Assembly (NCBI GenBank): GCA_024404215.1
Contig: JAKSQI010000032.1
Span: forward strand, 1-12,583
Source: Oscillospiraceae bacterium
GTDB lineage: Bacteria; Bacillota; Clostridia; Oscillospirales; Oscillospiraceae
Length of the DNA stretch: 12,583 nucleotides
Direction: 5' to 3'
In this document: positions 7,319-12,583 of the stretch, piece after piece
Position numbering within the stretch: position 1 is the first letter of the stretch
Layout of the letters: each line of letters starts with the position of its first letter
The notes under the pieces: model-generated
Databases searched by the model: none
The model's input: the letters and a program-made list of their open reading frames with translations, nothing else
What the model was told of the DNA's origin: nothing
Made by a program: the position numbers and the translations under genes

Positions 7319-7338
7319 GGAAAAAGTTCCACTTTTCC
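7319..7338. promoter_or_regulatory. Dyad, possible operator between divergent promoters
   Basis: GGAAAAAGT (7319-7327) and ACTTTTCC (7331-7338) form a near-perfect inverted repeat around TCC. It covers the expected -35 region of the hydrogenase promoter and lies upstream of the flavoprotein promoter, where a regulator could affect both. It does not match the Rex consensus as I know it. Confidence 0.3.
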
Positions 7339-7347
7339 GAGCAACTG

Positions 7348-7356
7348 TGGTATACT
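7348..7356 (+). promoter_or_regulatory. Extended -10 promoter of the hydrogenase gene
   Basis: TGGTATACT combines a TGn extension with TATACT, 33 bases before the hydrogenase ATG. The best -35 candidate (TTCCAC, 7327-7332, 18-base spacer) is weak and overlaps the dyad. Confidence 0.5.
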
Positions 7357-7389
7357 GGCACAAAATGGACAGCAATAAGGAGGATTCCT

Positions 7390-8775
7390 ATGGAAGAGCT
7401 TAGAAAAATGCCCAAGCATTTCCCTATGTCTGAAAGGGCACCGGTTGAACCGGATAATCCGGCCATTGTGCGCTACAGCTCTGCCTGTTTTCATTGCGGC
7501 AACTGCAAATGGTCCTGTCTTGACCAGACCGGACTGTTGGAAAGATATACACTGGAGAGCACCGGAGACCGGGCCATTTGCCTTTACTGCGGCCAATGTG
7601 TGAACGAATGCCCGGGTGCTGCCATGTCGGAGCGCCTGCATTATCCGGCGGTTAAGGCTGCCATGGCTGAGGGCAAAATCGCGGTTGCCAGCATTTCCCC
7701 GGCAGTTCGCACCAGCCTGGCAGAGGCCTTCGGGCTGGAGGTCAGCTTCTCTCTGGGGCAGACTGTGGACCTGCTCAAGAAGCTGGGCTTTACCTATGTT
7801 TTGGATACGGCCTTCGGTGCAGACCTCACCGTTATGGAAGAGGCCACGGAGCTGATTCAGCGGATGCAAGGCGGAGGGCCGTTGCCCCTCTTTACCTCCT
7901 GCTGCCCTTCCTGGGTGCGCTATGCTGAGCTTTTCTATCCCCAATGGCTGCCTAACCTGTCCGGGACAAAAAGTCCTGTCTGCATGCAGGGTACCATGAT
8001 TAAAACCGCCTTCGCCAAAGAGAGGCAGCTAAACCCGGAGAAGCTGCTGACGGTTGCCGTGACCCCTTGCACCGCCAAAAAAGCGGAAATCCTTCGGCCG
8101 GAAATGAATGCAGCCGGTGCGGAGCTGGGGCTGGATGGCATTCAGGATACCGACTATGCCATAACGGTGCGTGAACTGGTTCGCTGGGCAAGAGAGGCCG
8201 GCATCCGCTTTGCGGATTTACAGGATGCCCAGCCGGATGCTTTTTCCGGCAGCGGCGCCGGCAATTTGTTTGGCAGCACGGGCGGTGTTATGGAGGCCGC
8301 CCTGCGCACAGCCTACTTCCTGCTCAATGGTGTAAATCCCCCGGCCGACTTCCTTCAGCTGGAAGCGGTGCGGGGCAATGAGGCAGTACGGGAAGCCGAG
8401 GTTGACATGGGCGTGAGCAGAATCCGCGTAGCTGTTCTTTTCGGCACCCGGGAAGCAGGTGCCTGGTTGGAGGCTCAAAAGGAACGAAAAGAGAGCTTCC
8501 ATTACGTTGAGGTTATGACCTGCCCGGGAGGCTGCATTGGCGGCGGCGGGCAGCCCAAGCACTTCATCGTGCCGGGTCTGCAGGTGCCGGAAAAACGAAA
8601 GGCCCTGCTCTATGCCCGGGATGAAGCCATGCCTCTGCGGCTGAGCCATGAAAACCCGGAGCTGACGGCTCTCTACCAAACACACCTGGGAGAGCCCGGA
8701 GGGGAGAAGGCCTGCCGTTTGCTGCATGTTCCTTTCCGAAGCGATGCATCGGAGGAATTACAGGCAGGAAAATAG
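7390..8775 (+). CDS. [FeFe]-hydrogenase, soluble, with two N-terminal [4Fe-4S] clusters
   Basis: 461 residues. The N-terminus has two four-cysteine sets, C33/C36/C39/C43 and C64/C67/C70/C74, each able to hold a [4Fe-4S] cluster. The first lacks the usual proline after its last cysteine. The H-cluster signatures follow in order: FTSCCPSW (C171, C172), TPCTAKKAE (C227) and MTCPGGCIGGGGQP (C378, C382). The four H-cluster ligands and the proton-relay cysteine of TSCCP are all present. The C-terminus (LYARDEAMPLRLSHENP, EPGGEKACRLLH) is the small-subunit domain. It should catalyse reversible H2 formation from reduced ferredoxin in the cytoplasm. The second signature has Thr in place of the Met of the common MPC motif, seen in some non-group-A enzymes, so catalytic bias may differ from CpI. 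AAGGAGG precedes the ATG. Maturases HydE/F/G are not in the window. A terminator follows. Confidence 0.93.
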   Translation: MEELRKMPKHFPMSERAPVEPDNPAIVRYSSACFHCGNCKWSCLDQTGLLERYTLESTGDRAICLYCGQCVNECPGAAMSERLHYPAVKAAMAEGKIAVASISPAVRTSLAEAFGLEVSFSLGQTVDLLKKLGFTYVLDTAFGADLTVMEEATELIQRMQGGGPLPLFTSCCPSWVRYAELFYPQWLPNLSGTKSPVCMQGTMIKTAFAKERQLNPEKLLTVAVTPCTAKKAEILRPEMNAAGAELGLDGIQDTDYAITVRELVRWAREAGIRFADLQDAQPDAFSGSGAGNLFGSTGGVMEAALRTAYFLLNGVNPPADFLQLEAVRGNEAVREAEVDMGVSRIRVAVLFGTREAGAWLEAQKERKESFHYVEVMTCPGGCIGGGGQPKHFIVPGLQVPEKRKALLYARDEAMPLRLSHENPELTALYQTHLGEPGGEKACRLLHVPFRSDASEELQAGK

Positions 8776-8789
8776 AAGTATGTGCTGTC

Positions 8790-8823
8790 AGCAGCGGTAT
8801 CCGGGCGGATGCCGCTGCTTTTT
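8790..8823 (+). terminator. Terminator of the hydrogenase gene
   Basis: A 13-position stem (8790-8802 with 8807-8819, one T-G pair) closes a GGGC loop and runs into five T. It lies 15 bases after the stop codon. Confidence 0.88.
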
Positions 8824-8856
8824 CTGCGGCCGGTCAAGGACGATGGAGGGGGCGCC

Positions 8857-8884
8857 TTGACATGGAAGGCACAGCTGTTATACT
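8857..8884 (+). promoter_or_regulatory. Strong promoter of the EutH-like permease gene
   Basis: A perfect TTGACA (8857-8862) and TATACT (8879-8884) are 16 bases apart, and the -10 has the TGn extension (TGTTATACT). Transcription should begin near 8891, so the upstream ATG at 8862, which sits in the -35 box, cannot be the start. Confidence 0.75.
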
Positions 8885-8912
8885 GGATGAAAACAAACGG
8901 AGGAGATCGCCT

Positions 8913-10028
8913 ATGACCTTTAAGCTGGTACTGAATACTGTTATTTCTGTTTTTTTTGTATTGGGTGCGCTGGATTACATCATTGGGGACAGGCTGAAGC
9001 TGGGGAGTGAGTTTGTCAATGCCTTTTCTTTTGTGGGCCGGATTGCCCTCAGCATTGTGGGCATGATTTGTCTGAGCCCGGTGATAGCCCGGCTGCTGAC
9101 TCCCGTGGTTACACCGGTGTATGAGTGGCTGCATTTGGACCCGGGGATGTTTATTTCCTTGCTGCTGCCTCCGGATTCCGGCGGCTACAGCATCGCCATG
9201 GACATGTGCAGGTCCACTGCCCTTGGCGCTTGGTCCGGCACGGTGGTGGCTGCCCACATCGGCGGCAGCTTTTCCTTTACCATTCCCACTATGCTGGGCG
9301 TCATTGAGCCCAAATACCACCGCATCTTTTCCCTGGGGGCCTTATCCGGGTTGGTTGCCTGCCCGGTAGGCTGTATTCTCGGCGGTCTGCTCTGTGGTCT
9401 GCCTTTTCTGCTGGTGCTGGTCAGCATGATTCCGGCCATGCTGGTTTCGGCTTTGATTGCCCTGGGGTTAATGAAAAAGCCGGATGTTGCTATTCGGGCC
9501 TTTCAGGTGTTCAGCCGTCTTCTGCGGGTTGTCATTATTGTTGGTTTGGCTGCTGCCGGGGTTCAGCGCCTGACCGGCTATGTGGTGATTCCGGGCATGA
9601 AGGATCTTTCGGAAGGCGTTTTGACGGCGGGAACCATTGGAGTTTCCATGGCCGGTATTCTTTGCCTGACCAAGGTCCTCAGCGTTGTTCTAAGGCGTCC
9701 GCTGGCTGCTCTGAGCCGGGCCTTGAAAATCAATGATATTGCCATTCTTGGCTGCTTTAACAGCCTTTGCGCAGCTATGCCGGGGGGAGCGGTCTATGGG
9801 AAAATGGATCCCAGAGGCCGTGTGGTTTTTGGGAGCATGGCCATTACCAGCGCCAATGTACTGGGGGCCCATCTTAGCTATGTGGGGGCTAACTGCCCGG
9901 AAATGCTGATGCCAACGGTAGTATCCAAGCTGGCTTCCGGCGTGCTTGGTGTTGTGCTGGCCTTGCTGTTTGCAGACCGGATTCTTGGAAAAATGCCTGA
10001 GCCGGACGCGGCACCCGCTGAAGAATAG
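8913..10028 (+). CDS. EutH-type ethanolamine permease homologue
   Basis: 371 residues from ATG 8913, the usual length of EutH (about 360-410). It is very hydrophobic, with about ten membrane segments. It carries family features: the opening VLGALDYIIGDRLKLG, DPGMF (76-80), DSGGYSIAMD (88-97) and TIPTMLGVIE. In place of the common AND(M)GGY motif it has PPDSGGY, a small departure near a conserved glycine pair. EutH imports ethanolamine across the cytoplasmic membrane. No other eut gene (ammonia-lyase, microcompartment shell, EutVW regulator) is visible, so this copy is an orphan here and its substrate may be ethanolamine or a related amine. GGAGGAG precedes the chosen start, which the promoter also supports. 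Terminators on both sides indicate a single-gene transcript. Confidence 0.85.
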   Translation: MTFKLVLNTVISVFFVLGALDYIIGDRLKLGSEFVNAFSFVGRIALSIVGMICLSPVIARLLTPVVTPVYEWLHLDPGMFISLLLPPDSGGYSIAMDMCRSTALGAWSGTVVAAHIGGSFSFTIPTMLGVIEPKYHRIFSLGALSGLVACPVGCILGGLLCGLPFLLVLVSMIPAMLVSALIALGLMKKPDVAIRAFQVFSRLLRVVIIVGLAAAGVQRLTGYVVIPGMKDLSEGVLTAGTIGVSMAGILCLTKVLSVVLRRPLAALSRALKINDIAILGCFNSLCAAMPGGAVYGKMDPRGRVVFGSMAITSANVLGAHLSYVGANCPEMLMPTVVSKLASGVLGVVLALLFADRILGKMPEPDAAPAEE

Positions 10029-10055
10029 TATATAAAAATGATACAGCATCTATCA

Positions 10056-10097
10056 AAAAGCACATGGGCTTACCAAGAAGCTCATGTGCTTTTTTTT
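10056..10097. terminator. Bidirectional terminator, permease versus histidine kinase
   Basis: A 12-bp stem with one G-T pair (10061-10072 with 10079-10090) around a 6-base loop has five A before it and seven T after it. It serves both convergent genes and touches the stop codon of the kinase gene (10096-10098). Confidence 0.88.
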
Positions 10098-11391
10098 AGG
10101 TGCCGGAACTATGCTGGTTCAAAGCCAAAGTAAGTGTGAATTCCTTTTTGTCAGCACAGTATTCCCAGTCCATAAAGCCGTTGTATTGGTTAAGAATTCG
10201 ATTCACAATTTTTAAACCCAAGCCGTGGAACAGGGTATCCTTTTTGCTGCTTATCAGTGCGCCGTTCCTGACTGCGGGGGCCGTATCGCAGCTGTTGGAC
10301 AGGATAACTACCCCAAAGGCGTTTCGGGTGGTAGTTTCCAAAGAAATCCGTTTTTCACCGGATAGTGCGGCAGCCTGAACAGCGTTGTCCAGTAAATTGG
10401 TCATCAGAGTAACCAGGTCTGTGTTTTCCATGTTGGAAAGGTTGAAGACCCGTACATCAAAAAGAAATTCAATATGCTGTGCCTGGCATTCATAGGAATA
10501 ACGATTGAGGATGGCATCCAAAGTGGGGTTTCCGGAATGACATACGGCCGAATAGCCGGTCAGCTTCTGGCTTAAAGCGGAGATGTATTTTTTGACCTCA
10601 GCGTCAGAACTGAGCTGCGCCAATGCTGTTAGATGGTTGTTTATATCGTGGGCAAAGCGACGCATATCCTCATTTTGCTGTTCCATTAGGGAAATGACAG
10701 CCAGCTGATTTTTTAACTCGTCAGCTTCTCTTTCGCTTGCTGCCAGTTTTTCTTGCTTCTCCTGATGGCGGATAAGGGTAGAAAACAGCAGTGTGTTGGC
10801 TGCAAGTAGAAATACATCAGACAGTAAAACGAGAGCCGAATCCAGCCGCGGCAAATCGGTACGAAGGTTAATATGCCAAAAAACTAAAAGGATAAAAGTG
10901 GACGCAAGAGGGAAAAGCAAGAAGAAAGCCGGGGGATTTTTCAGGGTGCGTCTTCTGCGAAGAAAACGGGAAAGCAAAAGGCAGATTAAGAAAAACAGAA
11001 TTTTAGAGATAGCACCGGATTGAAAATAGACAGCAGAGCCGACGCTGTAGTCTGCTAAAGAACCGGAGACGGCGGACTGGGCAAATATAGTTAAATACTC
11101 AGAAATACCGCCAAATGTGTTCAAAAGGAGAGAATAGAAGAGAGCCAAACGGTAGTTCAGGCTAAAGCAAATAAAGCATAGAAGAAAAACTGACAATACT
11201 GAGGATACAACATTTACCCAAACATTATTCTCCAATAGAAAGCTCAGTAAAGCAGCGGATGCATAAAGCCCCAGACCAATAGCGGCGGTCCAAAGGCCGG
11301 AGACCTTTGGGGAAGCAACCTGATAGAGAAAAAACAGGGCAATCATTAATTCCAAAAAATAGAAGAAAACAGAAGACAGATACTCCAACAT
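10096..11391 (-). CDS. GHKL sensor histidine kinase, AgrC-type
   Basis: 431 residues. The first 205 form about six or seven membrane helices with very short loops, the design of peptide-sensing AgrC/ComD/VirS kinases. A coiled linker (about 208-245) leads to the phosphoacceptor motif RFAHDINNHL (H248), the N box TNLLDNAVQA (331-340) and the G box HGLGLKIVNRI (389-399). This order and the HDxxNHL form are those of the HPK10 family, whose ATPase is of the GHKL type. It would autophosphorylate on H248 and pass phosphate to the LytTR regulator encoded just upstream. The genes are 2 bases apart and the AGGAGG site lies inside the regulator gene. No AgrB or AgrD is found in the window, so the ligand is unknown. 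Kinase call is sure; peptide sensing is inferred from topology. Confidence 0.9.
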   Translation of the reverse strand: MLEYLSSVFFYFLELMIALFFLYQVASPKVSGLWTAAIGLGLYASAALLSFLLENNVWVNVVSSVLSVFLLCFICFSLNYRLALFYSLLLNTFGGISEYLTIFAQSAVSGSLADYSVGSAVYFQSGAISKILFFLICLLLSRFLRRRRTLKNPPAFFLLFPLASTFILLVFWHINLRTDLPRLDSALVLLSDVFLLAANTLLFSTLIRHQEKQEKLAASEREADELKNQLAVISLMEQQNEDMRRFAHDINNHLTALAQLSSDAEVKKYISALSQKLTGYSAVCHSGNPTLDAILNRYSYECQAQHIEFLFDVRVFNLSNMENTDLVTLMTNLLDNAVQAAALSGEKRISLETTTRNAFGVVILSNSCDTAPAVRNGALISSKKDTLFHGLGLKIVNRILNQYNGFMDWEYCADKKEFTLTLALNQHSSGT

Positions 11392-11393
11392 CG

Positions 11394-12092
11394 TCAGTGC
11401 CTCCTAAGATAGTCAAACCAAAACGTATGAAAGGCTGCCTGCTTTCGCGGGGCAATCGCAATGCGAGAGCCGTCTGCCAGCCAAAGGGCGGAATAGGAAT
11501 AGCGGCAAATATGATGAAGATTAATGAAAAAAGACTTATGAACCAGGTAAAAAAAGGAAACCGGCAGCTTTGCAAGGAAGCTGTTAAAGTCCTCAACGGT
11601 AGTGTAATCCTCGCCGGCTGTGTGGATAAGTGTATGGCGCCCGGAGCGTGTTACATACAAAATATCATCAATCCGGATTCTTGTGCTTGCTCCGGAGCTC
11701 TTTGAAAACACGTAGAGGCAGGTGGTGTTGATATACTCCATGGCTTTGTCCAGGCTGGAATACAGTCTTTCTGTATCAAAGGGTTTGTGCAGGAATCGCA
11801 AGGCATCCAAATCCATAGCGGCATCCAAATATTCCATATAACCGGTGGAAAACAGGAGAACCGTAGCCGGGTTGCGCTGTTTCAGTTCTTGAGCCAAAGT
11901 GATTCCATCGCAGGCTTCCATTTGAATATCCAGAATGGCAATATCGCAGATGTAGGAAGACTGCAAAATCTCAACCGGATTTGTTGCCGGTGTGATGGTT
12001 GCCGATAGGGAGCGGAGTTCTGTGTATTTCTGGACTTGAATGAAGAGAGAATTCAGAACAACCGGGTCGTCATCGCAGAGAAGAATAGTCAT
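11394..12092 (-). CDS. LytTR-family response regulator, AgrA-type
   Basis: 232 residues. The receiver domain (1-120) has the acidic cluster D7-D8-D9, the phosphorylation site D55 in AILDIQM, S82/T83 and K103 in FLHKPF. The rest (about 125-230) is a LytTR DNA-binding domain, with the typical DILYV near its start, then FYLVHKSFFINLHHI and a basic end. LytTR regulators bind pairs of direct repeats about two helical turns apart. It is the first gene of the regulator-kinase operon. The ribosome site AAGGGG lies 11 bases from the ATG, a long spacing suggesting modest translation. A matching repeat pair lies 180 bases upstream (12272-12301). Confidence 0.92.
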   Translation of the reverse strand: MTILLCDDDPVVLNSLFIQVQKYTELRSLSATITPATNPVEILQSSYICDIAILDIQMEACDGITLAQELKQRNPATVLLFSTGYMEYLDAAMDLDALRFLHKPFDTERLYSSLDKAMEYINTTCLYVFSKSSGASTRIRIDDILYVTRSGRHTLIHTAGEDYTTVEDFNSFLAKLPVSFFYLVHKSFFINLHHICRYSYSALWLADGSRIAIAPRKQAAFHTFWFDYLRRH

Positions 12093-12219
12093 ACCAAGCT
12101 AAGCCCCTTAAAACGAAATTTTGTTTACGCAAGGCGTAAGCATAACAGAAATACTCTCAAACAAAACACATGGGTGAAAGCGAAAAGTATGGGATGCACG
12201 GAAGCATGAACTAACATTA

Positions 12220-12248
12220 ATTGTATGGGAAACGGAATGAGATTTCAA
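12220..12248 (-). promoter_or_regulatory. Promoter of the regulator-kinase operon
   Basis: On the minus strand TTGAAA (12243-12248) and TACAAT (12220-12225) are exactly 17 bases apart. The predicted leader is about 120 bases. The LytTR-like repeats begin 23 bases upstream of the -35 box. Confidence 0.6.
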
Positions 12249-12271
12249 CTGCTGCAGTGGCCGGATTTCTT

Positions 12272-12301
12272 GCAGTTTTGTCGAAATAATCCGCAGTTTT
12301 G
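12272..12301 (+). promoter_or_regulatory. Tandem LytTR/AgrA-type binding site
   Basis: Two identical 9-mers GCAGTTTTG lie at 12272-12280 and 12293-12301 with a 12-base spacer, so they repeat every 21 bases, two helical turns. AgrA of Staphylococcus binds ACAGTTAAG-like repeats with 12-base spacing; the CAGTT core is shared. The neighbour encodes an AgrA-type regulator. Confidence 0.65.
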
Positions 12302-12310
12302 CATTACGCC

Positions 12311-12339
12311 TTTTCAAAAAGAGAAAATCGCAATAGGAT
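12311..12339 (+). promoter_or_regulatory. Candidate activator-dependent promoter of the secreted-protein gene
   Basis: TTTTCA (12311-12316) and TAGGAT (12334-12339) are 17 bases apart, each matching consensus at four of six positions. It lies 9 bases downstream of the LytTR-like repeats, where an activator would be expected to help a weak promoter. Confidence 0.35.
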
Positions 12340-12453
12340 GCTGTCTATTAGGGAAAAGCCTTACAAATTCAGAAAACAGGAGGGATGTGCATTAAGACAC
12401 ATCAGACGACAAACAGAAACATAATTGTAAATTAGAAGAAAGGACGAAAACAC

Positions 12454-12583
12454 ATGAAAAATCGCATAAACCGCTTGCTTTCCATGTTAATGGCTCTCGC
12501 ACTGCTTCTGTGCCTGCTGCCGGCGTCCGCTCTGGCGGAGGAGTTTGCGGTATCGGCAGAAGTACCGGACGGTGAGGAAGAGT
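12454..12583 (+). CDS. Secreted protein, N-terminal fragment with signal peptide
   Basis: Only the first 43 codons are in the window. Residues 1-28 form a clear Sec signal peptide: basic start (K2, R4, R7), a leucine/alanine-rich core, and an ALA cleavage site before E29. The mature start is acidic and low in complexity (EVPDGEEE). Such leaders are common on large wall or adhesin-like proteins of gut clostridia, but nothing visible identifies the product. The ribosome site is AAAGGA about 10 bases before the ATG. It is divergent from the AgrC/AgrA-type operon and downstream of the LytTR-like repeats, so it is a candidate regulatory target. The cysteine in the core (C20) is not in a convincing lipobox. 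Confidence 0.75.
   Translation, partial: MKNRINRLLSMLMALALLLCLLPASALAEEFAVSAEVPDGEEE

Larger units (their letters stand above)
12093..12453. other. 361-bp divergent intergenic region
   Basis: No gene is supported here. It holds the leader and promoter of the regulator operon (minus), the LytTR-like repeat pair, and a weak promoter plus a leader of about 110 bases for the secreted protein (plus). It also contains a TTACGC/GCGTAA dyad (12125-12139) in the regulator leader and a 6-bp dyad GATGTG/CACATC (12384-12403) in the plus-strand leader. It is clearly more AT-rich than the surrounding genes. Confidence 0.7.

Noticed and set aside
7237..7944. In-frame upstream extension of the flavoprotein, giving 737 residues
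   Set aside because: It overlaps the hydrogenase gene on the other strand, has no family resemblance, and GGAGGAAG marks the ATG at 7236.
8862..8912. Upstream ATG for the permease
   Set aside because: The ATG forms part of the -35 box region, ahead of the predicted transcript start; GGAGGAG marks 8913.
12131..12312. AAGGCGTAA at 12131-12139 repeated inverted at 12304-12312
   Set aside because: A shared 9-mer in a 360-base region is close to chance expectation, and its spacing suggests no known site.
12385..12435. 16-codon frame (starting MCIKTH) just after AGGAGGG, as a possible signal peptide precursor
   Set aside because: The ribosome site directly abuts the ATG, leaving too little spacing, and the peptide lacks the layout of AgrD-type precursors.

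Overview
The window looks like a chromosomal segment of an anaerobic, gut-type Firmicute, most likely class Clostridia. The reasons are strong AGGAGG ribosome sites, a two-gene SufC/SufB iron-sulfur system beside a NifU-like scaffold of a clostridial type, a soluble [FeFe]-hydrogenase, an AgrC/AgrA-type two-component system and moderate GC content. I cannot name the species. No rRNA, tRNA, CRISPR array, insertion sequence or phage gene is visible.

Layout. Positions 1-2407 (minus strand) hold an iron-sulfur assembly block: a SufC-like ATPase and a short SufB/SufD-like protein in a coupled operon closed by a terminator, then a separately promoted NifU-like scaffold that runs off the left edge. 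Positions 2531-4190 (plus) hold an arylamine N-acetyltransferase translationally coupled to a DUF169 protein. Positions 4266-5678 (plus) hold a CoiA-like protein with zinc-binding cysteines and a PD-(D/E)XK-like nuclease core. Positions 5731-7236 (minus) encode a soluble FAD-dependent reductase of the fumarate-reductase flavoprotein superfamily. It is divergent from an [FeFe]-hydrogenase at 7390-8775 (plus). An EutH-type permease without other eut genes follows at 8913-10028 (plus). Positions 10096-12092 (minus) carry a GHKL histidine kinase and its LytTR response regulator. Divergent from them, at 12454 to the right edge (plus), a secreted protein begins with a clear signal peptide.

How the genes fit together. 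The left third supplies Fe-S clusters, which the hydrogenase needs. The hydrogenase and flavoprotein are both redox enzymes sharing one 153-bp divergent promoter region, so they may balance reducing power in fermentation; this is inference. The regulator pair and the secreted protein flank a 361-bp intergenic region. That region contains two identical 9-bp direct repeats (GCAGTTTTG) with a 12-bp spacer, the geometry of AgrA/LytTR binding sites. This is the most specific new signal in the window and suggests that the system controls itself, the secreted protein, or both.

Several of the longest open frames have upstream extensions that are not real. Promoters and ribosome sites place the starts of the acetyltransferase at 2603, the flavoprotein at 7236 and the permease at 8913.
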